This document shows positions 10,949-20,315 of a stretch of DNA of 64,000 nt, piece by piece. How positions within the stretch are numbered: position 1 is the stretch's first letter; every line of letters starts with the position of its first letter. A program made the translations under genes and the position numbers. Source of the stretch: Microbacterium sufflavum. GTDB lineage: Bacteria; Actinomycetota; Actinomycetes; Actinomycetales; Microbacteriaceae. Below the pieces are notes generated by a model that was not told where the DNA came from, ran no database searches, and was given only the letters and a program-made list of their open reading frames with translations. Location of the stretch: positions 3,038,001 through 3,102,000 of the forward strand of contig NZ_CP078076.1 of the NCBI RefSeq assembly GCF_023101165.1, written 5' to 3'.

Positions 10949-12070
10949 CTACGGGGCGTCGGGGCGCGTGCGCGCCTCGGGGTCGTCGCCAGAGCGCGGC
11001 GCTTCAGCGGCGGACGTCTCCTCGACGGCAGACGCCGCGTCGCGCATCGGTGACGGCGGTGCGGCGGCTGCGGCATCGTCCGCGTGCGTCGGAGCCGAGC
11101 TGCCCCGGGTGATGCCGAGCTCCTGGCTGTCGCTGAGCACCTGCGGGTGGTAGCGCGCGAGGCCCACGACACCCCACACGGCGATGCCCCCGGCGATCGC
11201 GAAGATGATGAGCACCCACCACGGCGCGGCGGCCGCCTCGCCCAGCACGACCATGCCGATGAGCACCGCCACGAGCGGGTCGACGACCGTGAGTCCGGCG
11301 ATCACGAGGTCGGGGGGTCCCGAGCTGTAGGCGGTCTGCACGAAGTACGCGCCCACGGCCGCGGCCGACACCAGGGCAAGCACGCAGACGGCGGTGATCC
11401 ATTCGAACTGGCCCGCCTCGATGCGCTTGATGACGACCTTCGCGAGCGTCGCCACGAAGCCGTACAGGATGCCGGCTCCGATCACGTAGAACAGCGCGCG
11501 CATGCGGTGACGCAGGATCAGCCAGCACGCACCGAGCACGATGATGACGACGAGCAGGAGGGCGAGGATCACGAACAGTTCGCGGTCGGTGACGTCCTGC
11601 TCCGTCGCGAAGATCGCCGCGAAGAACACGAACAGGAAGATGCCGCCGACGCACGCCACGATCGCCGTGAGCGACTGCCTGGTCGGGGAATGCCCGGAGA
11701 TCCGCGCGTTGAGGAGCGTCGTGATGACCAGGGCGATCGCGCCGAGCGGCTGCACGACGATCAGTGGCGCCTGCACGAGGGCTGCGAGCTGGCAGACGAT
11801 CGCGAGGCCGAGCATCAGCGTGCCGATGATCCAGGACGGGCGCGTGAGCAGACCCTTGATCTGGGCGAACGTGAGCCCGGAGGTGCCGGTGGAGCCGCTC
11901 AGCCGCTCGACCTTCTCCACCCCGCGGTGCTGGTACTGCGCGCCGAGCGACATGAAGACGGCACCGGCCAGGGCGAGAGGGATGCCGAGCAGGATCCCCG
12001 GGTTCTGGAAGGCACCGACGAGCTGGTCGCCGACGTCTTCGGCCATCCCCATCCACACCCCTGCGCTCAC
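10949..12070 (-). CDS. DMT-like multi-helix membrane transporter
   Basis: A 373-residue membrane protein with about nine to ten hydrophobic helices and an acidic, Ala-rich cytoplasmic tail of about 60 residues. The pattern (GIPLALAGAVFMSLGAQYQHRG near the N-terminus, two similar halves, VIAGLTVVDPLVAVLIGMVVLGE in the second half) fits the drug/metabolite transporter superfamily, including NIPA/YukE-like members. The substrate cannot be told. Start GTG 12070 lies 6 nt after a TAGGGT box, so the mRNA is probably leaderless. Divergent from def with only 43 nt between the two starts. Confidence 0.8.
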   Translation of the reverse strand: MSAGVWMGMAEDVGDQLVGAFQNPGILLGIPLALAGAVFMSLGAQYQHRGVEKVERLSGSTGTSGLTFAQIKGLLTRPSWIIGTLMLGLAIVCQLAALVQAPLIVVQPLGAIALVITTLLNARISGHSPTRQSLTAIVACVGGIFLFVFFAAIFATEQDVTDRELFVILALLLVVIIVLGACWLILRHRMRALFYVIGAGILYGFVATLAKVVIKRIEAGQFEWITAVCVLALVSAAAVGAYFVQTAYSSGPPDLVIAGLTVVDPLVAVLIGMVVLGEAAAAPWWVLIIFAIAGGIAVWGVVGLARYHPQVLSDSQELGITRGSSAPTHADDAAAAAPPSPMRDAASAVEETSAAEAPRSGDDPEARTRPDAP

Positions 12071-12076
12071 ACTACG

Positions 12077-12107
12077 ACCCTACCCGGAGAGTCTCGCGGA
12101 CTAGGGT
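12077..12107. promoter_or_regulatory. divergent -10 boxes for the transporter and def (leaderless)
   Basis: TAGGGT is read on the minus strand at 12082-12077 and on the plus strand at 12102-12107. Each is followed by exactly 6 nt and then a GTG start (12070 and 12114). With the usual 6-7 nt from -10 to transcription start, both mRNAs would begin at or next to the start codon. No clear -35 elements are seen. Confidence 0.7.
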
Positions 12108-12113
12108 TGTGAC

Positions 12114-12680
12114 GTGGCCGTACTTCCGATTCGCATCATGGGCGATCCCGTCCTCCACTCCCCCGCATCCCCCGTCGAGCAGATCACCGAGGAGGTGCGC
12201 ACGCTCGTCTCCGACATGTTCGAGACGATGGACGCCGCTCCCGGCGTCGGGCTGGCCGCCCCGCAGGTCGGGGTGCCGTTGCGCATCTACACGTACAACT
12301 ACGTCGACGACGAGGACCGCCCCTGGCGAGGCGTGCTGATCAATCCCGTGCTGTGGATGACGCCCCCCGAGCCGGGCGCACCCGACCCCGATCTCGAGGC
12401 GGAGGGATGCCTGTCGTTCCCCGGCGAGCGGTTCCCGCTCCGCCGGTCCGATCGCGTGCGCGTGACGGCGATCGACCTCGACGGCGCGCCGGTGACGCTC
12501 GAAGTGGATGGGTGGCGCGCTCGCATCATGCAGCACGAGTTCGACCACCTCGACGGAGTGCTCTACATCGATCGACTGTCGGACGCCGACTGGAAGACCA
12601 CGCAGAAGATCGCCCGCAAGCGCGGATGGGGTCGCCCCGGTGTGAGCTGGCTGCCCGGGGTGGACGACCTCGAGGGCTGA
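12114..12680 (+). CDS. def: peptide deformylase
   Basis: Removes the formyl group from the N-terminal Met of new proteins; a metal enzyme. The 188-residue protein has all three motifs: GVGLAAPQ at 44-51, EGCLS at 97-101 with metal ligand Cys99, and HEFDH at 141-145 with His141, Glu142 and His145. GTG 12114 (MAVLPIRIMGDPVLH) is chosen because it matches the family start and lies 6 nt after a TAGGGT -10 box; no Shine-Dalgarno is present, which fits a leaderless mRNA. Confidence 0.97.
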   Translation: MAVLPIRIMGDPVLHSPASPVEQITEEVRTLVSDMFETMDAAPGVGLAAPQVGVPLRIYTYNYVDDEDRPWRGVLINPVLWMTPPEPGAPDPDLEAEGCLSFPGERFPLRRSDRVRVTAIDLDGAPVTLEVDGWRARIMQHEFDHLDGVLYIDRLSDADWKTTQKIARKRGWGRPGVSWLPGVDDLEG

Positions 12681-12795
12681 GCGCTTTCAGCCCACGCACA
12701 GCATCCGTCGAGTTGCGTCACAGACTTCGGGCACTATAGCGTGTTCGCGGCGGGGATATATCAGCATGCCCCGCACCACGCTTTGGAGGGGAAAC

Positions 12796-13311
12796 ATGAT
12801 GAAGATGCGCACTCGGCGCGCGCTCGTGCTCGCAGGATCGATCGCGGCGGCCTCGCTCGCCCTGAGCGGCTGCAGCGCGATCAACAGCATCCTGGGCAGC
12901 GGCTCCGGTGACGCGAACCGCGACGAGGAGACCGGCCAGGTGACGGAGAGCGCCAACATCGACGTCTTCTCCGTGAAGCTCGGCGACTGCATGCTCGAGA
13001 CCGGCTCGGGGATGCTCACCGACGCGAACGTCGTGCCGTGCACCGAGCCGCACGACGAAGAGGTCTTCCACGAGATCACGATGGACGACGGCGACTACTC
13101 GGAGGACGCCATCGGCGCCGCGTCCGAGGGGTGCATCGGCGACGCGTTCACCTCGTTCGTCGGCATCGGCTACCAGGAGTCGGCCCTCGACGTGACCACG
13201 CTCACGCCGAGCCAGGACTCGTGGGAGCAGGCGAACGACCGGGTGATCCAGTGCCTGATCGTCGACCCAGCCGGGCAGGTCGAGGGCTCCCTCGCCGGCG
13301 CCGCGCGCTGA
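12796..13311 (+). CDS. lipoprotein, septum-formation-domain-like
   Basis: A 171-residue secreted protein with a short basic N-terminus, a hydrophobic run and a lipobox LSGC with Cys26 as the likely lipidated residue. The mature part keeps Cys residues in GDCMLETGSG and NVVPCTEPHDEEVF, then EGCIGDAF and QCLIVD, a pattern I associate with the actinobacterial Septum_form/DUF domain found in membrane and lipoproteins. The exact role is unknown. ATG 12796 follows a strong GGAGGGG Shine-Dalgarno; an in-frame ATG at 12766 lacks one. Convergent with the permease, 3 nt apart. Confidence 0.82.
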   Translation: MMKMRTRRALVLAGSIAAASLALSGCSAINSILGSGSGDANRDEETGQVTESANIDVFSVKLGDCMLETGSGMLTDANVVPCTEPHDEEVFHEITMDDGDYSEDAIGAASEGCIGDAFTSFVGIGYQESALDVTTLTPSQDSWEQANDRVIQCLIVDPAGQVEGSLAGAAR

Positions 13312-13314
13312 CGG

Positions 13315-14730
13315 TCAGTCCACCACCGCATCGGCGGCCGGGAGCGATCCGCTCCCGGCCGCCTTCTGCGTCGAGCCGCCTCCGGCGCGGTGACGGAGCA
13401 TGCCGACGACACTGACGAGCACCGCGATCGCGAGCGAGATCGTGATCTGCCAGAGGGTGTCCGGCTGGAGGAACATTGCCAGGCACAGAGCGACGATCAC
13501 CGCCACGACGACGTAGCTGAGCACCGGAAAGCCCCACATGCGCAGGGGCACCTGCACACCTCGGCGCATCGCCGCCCGCCGCAGCCGGATCTGCGACACG
13601 GCGATCACGAGCCAGACGAAGAGGGCGATCGCCCCCGACGAGTTCAGCAGGAACAGGAAGACCGTGTCGGGATACAGGTAGTTCAGCCCGACGGTGATGA
13701 ACCCCACGACCGCCGCGACCAGCACGGCGTACCGGGGCGAGCCGTTCCGCGCCGTGCGGCCGAGCAGCGCGGGGGCGTCGCCCCGCCGAGCCAGCGAGTA
13801 GAGCATGCGGCTCGCCGTGTAGAGGCCCGAGTTCAGGCACGAGAGCACCGCCACCAGCACCACGACGTCCATGATCACCGCCGCCACCGGGATGCCGATC
13901 GCGTCGAGAACCGCGACGAACGGGCTCTTCGCGATCGAGGCGTCGTTCCAGGGTAGCAACAGCACGATCAGGGAGATCGACCCGACGTAGAAGACGATGA
14001 TCCGCCACACCACGGAATTGACCGCCTTGCGGACGGCCACGGTGGGGTTGGTCGATTCCCCGGCGGCGATCGTCGCAATCTCCGAGCCGAAGTACGAGAA
14101 CACCACGACGAGGATGCTCGAGAACGCGGCGAGCACGCCGTTCGGGAAGAACCCGCCGTGGGCCACGAGATTGTCGAGCCCCGGTGGGGGGAACCCGGGG
14201 AACGCGCCGAGCGCCGCCAGCACCCCGATCACGAGGAACGCGGCGATCGCGACGACCTTGACCCCGGCGAACCAGAACTCGAACTCGCCGTACGACGCGA
14301 CGGACGCCAGGTTCGTGAGGGTGAGCACCACCATGAGCGCCAGAGCGAATCCCCACTGCGGGACTCCGGGCATCCACCGGTGGAGGATCAACGCGCCGGC
14401 GGTCGCCTCGACGCCGAGGACCACGATCCAGAACCACGCGTAGAGCCAGCCGATGCTGAAGCCCGCCCATCGACCGATCGCGCGGTCCGCGTACGTGGAG
14501 AAGGAGCCGCTGTCGGGGTTCATCACCGACATCTCCCCCAGCATGCGCATCACCAGCACGACGATCACCCCGGCGGTCGCATAGGCGATGATCGCGGCGG
14601 GTCCTGCGGCGTGGATCACCGCCCCCGAACCCACGAACAGCCCGGCGCCGATGACGCCCGCGATCGCGATCATGGACATGTGGCGCGGCTTGAGCCCTGA
14701 GCGCAGTTCGCGGGGGTCGGATGTCGTCAT
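13315..14730 (-). CDS. amino acid permease (APC superfamily, GabP/AnsP-like)
   Basis: A 471-residue permease with about 12 helices. The N-terminal GLKPRHMSMIAIAGVIGAGLF block with the Gly-rich first helix and the EMSVMNPDSGSFSTYA sequence are typical of the amino acid transporter (AAT) branch that carries GABA, Asn, aromatic or basic amino acids by proton symport; substrate cannot be assigned from sequence alone. ATG 14730 has a GAAGGAGAG Shine-Dalgarno 6 nt upstream. Transcribed alone, downstream of the tRNA-Asn terminator. Confidence 0.92.
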   Translation of the reverse strand: MTTSDPRELRSGLKPRHMSMIAIAGVIGAGLFVGSGAVIHAAGPAAIIAYATAGVIVVLVMRMLGEMSVMNPDSGSFSTYADRAIGRWAGFSIGWLYAWFWIVVLGVEATAGALILHRWMPGVPQWGFALALMVVLTLTNLASVASYGEFEFWFAGVKVVAIAAFLVIGVLAALGAFPGFPPPGLDNLVAHGGFFPNGVLAAFSSILVVVFSYFGSEIATIAAGESTNPTVAVRKAVNSVVWRIIVFYVGSISLIVLLLPWNDASIAKSPFVAVLDAIGIPVAAVIMDVVVLVAVLSCLNSGLYTASRMLYSLARRGDAPALLGRTARNGSPRYAVLVAAVVGFITVGLNYLYPDTVFLFLLNSSGAIALFVWLVIAVSQIRLRRAAMRRGVQVPLRMWGFPVLSYVVVAVIVALCLAMFLQPDTLWQITISLAIAVLVSVVGMLRHRAGGGSTQKAAGSGSLPAADAVVD

Positions 14731-14845
14731 CGATCTCTCCTTCGACCGCGAACGAGGTCAGCGGTGCGACGAGAGTAACATTTTACTGTGAACAGACCGA
14801 TACTCTGCTGAGTGGTCTCGTCCGTAAGGACGCGCGTCTCGGGAG

Positions 14846-14883
14846 ACGAGAAGAGCCCCCTCCGCAGAGGGGGCTCTTCTCGT
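14846..14883. terminator. 17-bp perfect hairpin terminator after tRNA-Asn
   Basis: Arms 14846-14862 and 14867-14883 are perfect inverted repeats of 17 bp with a CGCA loop. The hairpin begins directly after the encoded CCA end of the minus-strand tRNA-Asn, so it most likely ends that transcript. It can also fold from the plus strand. Confidence 0.85.
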
Positions 14884-14959
14884 TGGCTCCCCGGCTTGGA
14901 CTCGAACCAAGAACCTGCCGGTTAACAGCCGGCTGCTCTGCCAATTGAGCTACCGAGGA
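14884..14959 (-). tRNA. tRNA-Asn (GTT)
   Basis: Read on the minus strand, the 76-nt gene folds as a cloverleaf: acceptor stem TCCTCGG paired with CCGGGGA (one G-U), D-arm with AATTGGC, anticodon stem GCCGG/CCGGC with loop CTGTTAA, and a T-arm containing TTCGAGT. The anticodon GTT occupies 14926-14924, at position 34 from the 5' end. Discriminator base G is followed by an encoded CCA (14886-14884). Confidence 0.97.
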
Positions 14960-14988
14960 ATGTGCTCCGCTGTGCGGGCAACTCGACA

Positions 14989-14994
14989 AGCTTA
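14989..14994 (-). promoter_or_regulatory. -10 box of tRNA-Asn
   Basis: TAAGCT on the minus strand lies 29 nt before the mature tRNA 5' end and fits the TANNNT -10 pattern. No good -35 match is seen. Confidence 0.5.
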
Positions 14995-15003
14995 GCAAAC
15001 TCC

Positions 15004-15033
15004 GAAGGCCGTTCGTGACACCGACGGCCCTTC
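15004..15033 (-). terminator. probable terminator after the ABC ATPase gene
   Basis: Arms GAAGGCCGT (15004-15012) and its complement within 15024-15033 pair with one bulged base. It lies 24 nt beyond the stop of the minus-strand ABC ATPase and before the tRNA promoter. The T-run is poor. Confidence 0.5.
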
Positions 15034-15056
15034 GCCGGACGCCGGGCGTGTCGCCA

Positions 15057-15830
15057 TCAGCCGCGGGAATCGGTCTCCGCGTTGGGCACCCAGAGCAGGT
15101 CCTTCCCCACCCCTCTCGCCACCACGTGGCCGCCGCGCAGCATGAGCGTCTCGGCATTGAGCTCGCGGATGAAATCGGCGTCGTTCGTCACCAGCAGCGC
15201 CGCCATGCCCTCCTCGGTGCGTCGCCGCGTGATCGCGTCGAACACCACCGGGCGCACCTCGAGGTCGAGGTTGGCCAGCACCTCGTCCGCGATCAGGACC
15301 CGGGGCTCGAGCACGAACGACCGGGCGATCGCGACGCGCTGCCGCATGCCCGCGCTCAACTCGTACGGGAACTTCGACGCCGTCCCCAGGGGCAGGTGCA
15401 GCTCGTCCAATAGCGTCGCGACACGGATCGACAGCGCCTTGGTGTTGACGCGGCGCTCGCGGATCAGGATCGGCTCGGCGATGACCTCATTCACCGTGAG
15501 CCGCGGCGGCAGATCCGCGCCCGCACCCTGCGGCACGAATCCCGTGCGGTACGTGAGGATGCGGTGCTTGCGACCGGGACGGCGGATGTCGATGCCGCAG
15601 ACCTGGGCGCTGCCGCCCACCACGCGCACGGAGGGGTCGGTGGACCCGGCGAGAGCGGCGACGAGCGTCGATTTCCCCGACCCCGTGGGTCCGGCGACGC
15701 AGATGAGCCCGCCGGGCGCCAGGGTGAACGTGACCCCGTCCACCGCGCGGTTCGGTGTGCCGTGACCGATCCGGTCGATCACCAGATCGGAGCACTCGAT
15801 CGCGGACGTGGAGACGGGCCTGCGGGACAT
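15057..15830 (-). CDS. ABC transporter ATP-binding protein, no permease nearby
   Basis: A 257-residue single ABC domain: Walker A GPTGSGKST, Q-loop region GFVPQGAG, signature LSAGMRQRVAIARS (LSAGM in place of LSGGQ) and Walker B RVLIADEVLANLD. The sequence resembles the Opp/Dpp nucleotide-binding group but the Cys-rich C-terminal tail of that group is missing. No permease or binding protein is adjacent, so its partner is unknown. ATG 15830 lies 7 nt after a CAGGAT hexamer; an in-frame ATG at 15839 is an alternative start. Confidence 0.85.
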   Translation of the reverse strand: MSRRPVSTSAIECSDLVIDRIGHGTPNRAVDGVTFTLAPGGLICVAGPTGSGKSTLVAALAGSTDPSVRVVGGSAQVCGIDIRRPGRKHRILTYRTGFVPQGAGADLPPRLTVNEVIAEPILIRERRVNTKALSIRVATLLDELHLPLGTASKFPYELSAGMRQRVAIARSFVLEPRVLIADEVLANLDLEVRPVVFDAITRRRTEEGMAALLVTNDADFIRELNAETLMLRGGHVVARGVGKDLLWVPNAETDSRG

Positions 15831-15867
15831 GTCTTCCATCCTGCCCGCTGCACCGCGCCCCGCCCCG

Positions 15868-17727
15868 TTACGACTCGGCCGAGAAGCGCTGACGCTCCAC
15901 ATCGATGTCACGGAGACGGACCCGCAGAGCCCGCCCGCCGTCGGAGTCCGCCGGGACGCGCTGCACCGCACCCAGGAGCTCCTGCTTCTCCCGCTCGAGC
16001 TGCCGCACCACCAGCCGCCGCGCGAGATCCGTCGCGGAGGCGACCGCCCCCGCCTCGTCGCGCGCCGGGAACGGCGTCATCAGCAGCTCGCCGCCGAGCG
16101 ACCGGTACGGCTCCCGCACCGCATTGACCGCATCGGTCACCCACCCCGGCCTGCTGCGGTCCGGAGCTGCCGCGATCGCCTCGCGCACCGCGTCGAGCCC
16201 CGGCGTGCGGAACGGCTGTGACAGCGCACGGTCGAGCAGCACCGCGTCGATCTGGTGCCCGTACTGCAGCGCACCCATGAGGGCGTCGCGCTCCACGGCC
16301 ACATCGGCGGTGCGGGGCAGGCTCGCCAGCGTGACCGCGGCCACCGCAGGGGCACCCGAGGTGGCGTCGGGGGTCGAGGTCTCGCGCCTCGGCGCACCGG
16401 TCGCCGCGCCCCGAGCCGCCCGCTCGACCTCGCCGTGCACCTCGGTCGGGTCCATGCCCAGACGGCGTGCCAGTACACGCTCGTATCCCGGGCGCAGCAG
16501 ACGGTCCCGGATCTCCGCCACGATCGGCGCCGCGGCCCGGAGCGCGCCCACGCGGCCCTCCACGGTCGAGAGGTCGAAGCCGGCGAGCTTGCGGTCGATC
16601 GCGAACTCGAACATCGGCTGCTTGGCGTCCATGAGCCCGCGCACGGCCGCATCGCCGCGCTGCAGGCGGAGGTCGCACGGGTCGAGCCCGTCCGGAGCCA
16701 CGGCCACGAAGGTCTGCGCGTTGAAGCGGTCGTCCTCCGTGAACGCCCGCAGCGCGGCCTTCTGCCCCGCCTCGTCGCCGTCGAACGTGAACACGACCTC
16801 GCCGGAGGCGTTGTCGTCGCCCATGACACGGCGCAGCACCTTGATGTGCTCGGTGCCGAACGCCGTTCCACACGTCGCGATCGCGGTCGTGAGACCGGCG
16901 AGGTGACACGCCATCACGTCGGTGTAGCCCTCGACGACAACGACGCGCCGGGGGTCGCCGCGGGCGATGTCGCGCTTGGCGAGGTCGAGCCCGTACAGCA
17001 CCTGCGCCTTCTTGTAGATCGGGGTCTCGGGGGTGTTCAAGTACTTGGGGCCCTGGTCGTCGTCGAAGAGCTTGCGCGCGCCGAACCCGATCGTCTGTCC
17101 CGACACGTCGCGGATCGGCCACACCAGTCGCCCGCGGAACCGGTCGTACACACCGCGCTGCCCGGTCGACACGAGTCCCGCGGCGCTGAGCTCGTCGCGC
17201 GTGAAGCCCTGCGCCGACAGCGCTTTGAGCATCCCGTCCCACCCGCGCGGCGCGAAGCCCACCCCGAAGTGCGCGGCTGCTCCGGCGTCGAAGCCCCGCT
17301 CGCCGAGGAACCGACGCGCGGCTTCGGCGTCGGGGGTCAGCAGTTGGGCGCGGAAGAACTCCGCCGCCGCCGTGTTCGCCGCGTACAGGCGGCTGCGGCC
17401 ACTGGTCTCCGGGGCCGCTCCCCCGTCTTCGTAGTGCAGGGTGTAGCCGATGCGGCCCGCCAAGCGCTCGACCGCCTCCGTGAAGCTCACGTGGTCCATC
17501 GCCCGGAGGAACGAGTACACGTCGCCCGACTCCCCGCAGCCGAAGCAGTGGTAGTAGCCGACCTGCTGGCGGACGTGGAAGCTCGGGCTCTTCTCGTCGT
17601 GGAACGGGCACAGCCCCTTGAGGGATCCGACCCCCGCCGACTTCAGCGCCACGCGCTCGCCCACGATGTCGGCGATGTTCGTGCGGGCCTTCACCTCGTC
17701 GACGTCGGCCTGCCGGATCCGCGGCAT
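15868..17727 (-). CDS. dnaG: DNA primase DnaG
   Basis: Makes RNA primers at the replication fork with DnaB helicase. The 619-residue protein begins [13 protein letters not shown] and has the CHC2 zinc finger (Cys40, His43, Cys61, Cys64), the catalytic core with TOPRIM motifs [11 protein letters not shown] and [12 protein letters not shown], and a C-terminal helicase-binding region. The ATG at 17727 overlaps the dgt stop by one base (TGATG), giving a dusB-dgt-dnaG operon. The frame is open further upstream inside dgt, but that extension has no primase similarity. Confidence 0.97.
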   Translation of the reverse strand: MPRIRQADVDEVKARTNIADIVGERVALKSAGVGSLKGLCPFHDEKSPSFHVRQQVGYYHCFGCGESGDVYSFLRAMDHVSFTEAVERLAGRIGYTLHYEDGGAAPETSGRSRLYAANTAAAEFFRAQLLTPDAEAARRFLGERGFDAGAAAHFGVGFAPRGWDGMLKALSAQGFTRDELSAAGLVSTGQRGVYDRFRGRLVWPIRDVSGQTIGFGARKLFDDDQGPKYLNTPETPIYKKAQVLYGLDLAKRDIARGDPRRVVVVEGYTDVMACHLAGLTTAIATCGTAFGTEHIKVLRRVMGDDNASGEVVFTFDGDEAGQKAALRAFTEDDRFNAQTFVAVAPDGLDPCDLRLQRGDAAVRGLMDAKQPMFEFAIDRKLAGFDLSTVEGRVGALRAAAPIVAEIRDRLLRPGYERVLARRLGMDPTEVHGEVERAARGAATGAPRRETSTPDATSGAPAVAAVTLASLPRTADVAVERDALMGALQYGHQIDAVLLDRALSQPFRTPGLDAVREAIAAAPDRSRPGWVTDAVNAVREPYRSLGGELLMTPFPARDEAGAVASATDLARRLVVRQLEREKQELLGAVQRVPADSDGGRALRVRLRDIDVERQRFSAES

Positions 17728-19112
17728 CAGTGCGCCCCTTCGGCGACGGGACGCCGCGTGACGGGGGTGCGCGTGCCGGGTCGCGCGTGACGCGGGGTCC
17801 AGATGCCGACCTCCGCCGGGTCGATCTCCCCGACGAGCCGGTTGTGCCAGTCCACCGCGCTCTGGTCGGTGAGGCTCGCGATCTGATCTACCACGGCCCT
17901 CGCCCGCTCCGCGTCGCTCTCGGCGGCGACGAAGTCGGCGGCGAACGCGGGCTCCAGCACGTCGGCACCGGCCGACCACAGCGCATCGGTCGACCACAGG
18001 GCGTCGGCGAGGCGCTTGAGCACCCGCCGCTGCTCCTTGTACACGCCCTTTCGTGCGTCGATCGTGACGATGGCCTGACCCATGATGCCCTTGAGCACGG
18101 CGATCTCGACCTCGATCACGCGCGGCACGATGACGTGCGCGTTGTAGCGGACCAGCGGTGCCGTGCCGTAGGCCTCGCGCGTCGCGGACACGGCCGCACG
18201 GGCGAAGCGCCCGATCAGGTCGCTGGTGAGGTTCTTCAGCCGTGCGAGCGACTGTCGCGAGCGGTCGAACGACGCGAGCCACATCGGCTGCGATGCCAGA
18301 CGGTAGAGGGCGTCGGCGAGCTCGTCGCGCGTGAAGTCATAGCCCACCCACTGCTGGATGCGGCTGAGCAGTGCCTCATGGGCCGCGGGGTCGGCGAGCT
18401 GCGCCACGTCGACGTAGCCGTTGACGATCGCATCCTCGAAGTCGTGCACCGAGTAGGCGATGTCGTCGGAGAGATCCATGATCTCGGCTTCGATGCACCG
18501 CAGGCGGCCGGGCGCCCCCTCGCGCATCCAGCGGAACACCGCCTCGTCCTCCGGGTACACACCGAACTTGAGCCGGCCGCCCGGGTCGGGCACGGGGCTG
18601 TCCACCGTCCAGGGGTACTTACAGGTCGCGTCGAGGCTGGCCCTGGTCAGGTTCAAGCCGACCGAGTGCTCGTCCGCGTCGAGCACCTTGGCCTCGAGGC
18701 GCGTGAGGATGCGCAGCGACTGCGCATTGCCCTCGAAGCCGCCGATCGGCTCCGCCCACTCGTTCAGCGCCCGCTCGCCGTTGTGACCGAACGGCGGATG
18801 GCCGAGGTCGTGGCTCAGGCAGGCGGTGTCGACCACGTCGGCGGAGACGCCGAGCGCCGCGGCGAGCTCGCGGCCCACCTGCGCCACCTCGAGCGAATGC
18901 GTCAGGCGGTTGCGAGCGAAGTCGGCCGTGCTCGCCGGGCTGAGCACCTGCGTCTTGGCGGCCAGACGGCGCAGCGCGGCCGAGTGGAGCACGCGGGCCC
19001 TGTCACGCGCGAAGTCGTCGCGCTCGGAGCGGTGCGTCTCGGCGAAGAAGCGCTCGGCGTCGCGCGGGTGGTAGCCGTCGGCGCGACCGCCGACCGAGGG
19101 GTCATCCGCCAC
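17727..19112 (-). CDS. dgt: deoxyguanosinetriphosphate triphosphohydrolase-like HD protein
   Basis: HD-superfamily dNTPase that hydrolyses dNTP to nucleoside and triphosphate. Motifs seen: [23 protein letters not shown] and [14 protein letters not shown] carrying the His/His-Asp metal ligands, then [18 protein letters not shown]. About 461 residues. GTG 19112 ([13 protein letters not shown]) is preferred because a GGAGA lies 9 nt upstream and it overlaps the dusB end by 11 nt; GTG 19133 is the alternative. Linkage to dnaG is common in actinobacteria. Confidence 0.93.
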   Translation of the reverse strand: MADDPSVGGRADGYHPRDAERFFAETHRSERDDFARDRARVLHSAALRRLAAKTQVLSPASTADFARNRLTHSLEVAQVGRELAAALGVSADVVDTACLSHDLGHPPFGHNGERALNEWAEPIGGFEGNAQSLRILTRLEAKVLDADEHSVGLNLTRASLDATCKYPWTVDSPVPDPGGRLKFGVYPEDEAVFRWMREGAPGRLRCIEAEIMDLSDDIAYSVHDFEDAIVNGYVDVAQLADPAAHEALLSRIQQWVGYDFTRDELADALYRLASQPMWLASFDRSRQSLARLKNLTSDLIGRFARAAVSATREAYGTAPLVRYNAHVIVPRVIEVEIAVLKGIMGQAIVTIDARKGVYKEQRRVLKRLADALWSTDALWSAGADVLEPAFAADFVAAESDAERARAVVDQIASLTDQSAVDWHNRLVGEIDPAEVGIWTPRHARPGTRTPVTRRPVAEGAH

Positions 19113-20256
19113 TGTTCTCGATCTCCGCTCCACGCATCATCTCCGAGGCGCTGGAGGCCAGCTCGCGCGACTCCAGCCACTTCTCCGGCAGCGCCGTCTT
19201 CTTCGGGTGGCCGGCGCGCCCGCGCTGCCCCTCGGCGTCGGCTCCAGGGTACGGTGCCGACCGGTCGAGGCGACCCAGCAGCTCGTCGATCTCGGCGAGG
19301 CTCGACGCCGTCGCCAGGCCCGTGCGGATGTCGCCGCCGACGGGGTAGCCCTTGAAGTACCACGACACGTGCTTGCGCACGTCGCGGCACCCGCGGTCCT
19401 CGTCCTCGAAGAACTCCACCAGCAGTTCGGCGTGACGGCGGAACGCATCCGAGACGAAGCCGAGAGTGGCGTCGACCGTCTTGCCCGCGCCGCCGAACGC
19501 GTTGGCCAGCTCGCCGAACAGCCACGGCCGCCCGAGGCAGCCGCGACCGACCACCACACCGTCGCAGTCGGTCTCGGCCATCATGCGCACGGCATCGTCG
19601 GCCGACCAGATGTCACCGTTGCCGAGCACCGGGATGCTCGTGACGGCCAGCTTGAGCTCGCCGATCGCGTTCCAGTCCGCGTGGCCGGAGTAGAACTCGC
19701 TCGCGGTGCGGGCGTGCAGCGCCACCGCGGCCGCCCCGGCGTCCTCCGCCGCGCGCCCGGCGTCGAGGAACGTGAGGTGATCGCGGTCGATGCCCTTGCG
19801 CATCTTGACCGTGAGCGGGATGTCGCCGGCGGCCTTCACGGCCTGATCCACGATGTCGGCGAACAGCTTCGACTTCCAGGGCAGAGCCGCCCCGCCGCCC
19901 TTGCGCGTGACCTTGGGCACCGGGCAGCCGAAGTTCAGGTCGATGTGGTCGGCGTGGTCCTCCGCCACGATGATGCGCACGGCTTCCGCGATCGTCTTCG
20001 GATCGACGCCGTAGAGCTGGATGGACCGCGGCGTCTCGGACTCGTGATGACGGATCAGCCGCATCGTGGTCTCGTTGCGCTCGACCAGCGCGCGCGACGT
20101 GATCATCTCGCTCACGTACAGCCCCGCGCCGTACTCCCGGCACAGTCGCCGGAAGGCCGTGTTGGTGATGCCCGCCATGGGTGCGAGCACGACCGGCACG
20201 TCGAGGTCGATCGGGCCGATGCGGAGGGGGCGGGCGGGGGCGGTGGCGACAGTCAT
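19102..20256 (-). CDS. dusB: tRNA-dihydrouridine synthase DusB-like
   Basis: Flavoenzyme that reduces uridines in the tRNA D-loop. 384 residues with the TIM-barrel FMN motifs VVLAPMAGITNTAFRRLC near the N-terminus, INLNFGCPVPKVTRKGGG-type block (here DLNFGCPVPK) with the catalytic Cys, VKMRKGID, ALHARTASEFYSGHADW and VVGRGCLGRPWLF. ATG 20256 (MTVATAPARP). A GAGAAT hexamer lies 9 nt upstream. First gene of the dusB-dgt-dnaG operon. Confidence 0.95.
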   Translation of the reverse strand: MTVATAPARPLRIGPIDLDVPVVLAPMAGITNTAFRRLCREYGAGLYVSEMITSRALVERNETTMRLIRHHESETPRSIQLYGVDPKTIAEAVRIIVAEDHADHIDLNFGCPVPKVTRKGGGAALPWKSKLFADIVDQAVKAAGDIPLTVKMRKGIDRDHLTFLDAGRAAEDAGAAAVALHARTASEFYSGHADWNAIGELKLAVTSIPVLGNGDIWSADDAVRMMAETDCDGVVVGRGCLGRPWLFGELANAFGGAGKTVDATLGFVSDAFRRHAELLVEFFEDEDRGCRDVRKHVSWYFKGYPVGGDIRTGLATASSLAEIDELLGRLDRSAPYPGADAEGQRGRAGHPKKTALPEKWLESRELASSASEMMRGAEIENSGG

Positions 20257-20303
20257 GGCACGTCCATTCTCCCAGACCCGGAGCCCCTGCGGATGCGGCG
20301 ACC

Positions 20304-20309
20304 TAAGCT
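20304..20309 (+). promoter_or_regulatory. -10 box of the glutathione peroxidase gene (leaderless)
   Basis: TAAGCT is followed by 6 nt and the ATG at 20316. There is no Shine-Dalgarno. The placement favours ATG 20316 over the in-frame GTG at 20310, which would lie upstream of the predicted transcription start. Confidence 0.65.
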
Positions 20310-20315
20310 GTGCAT

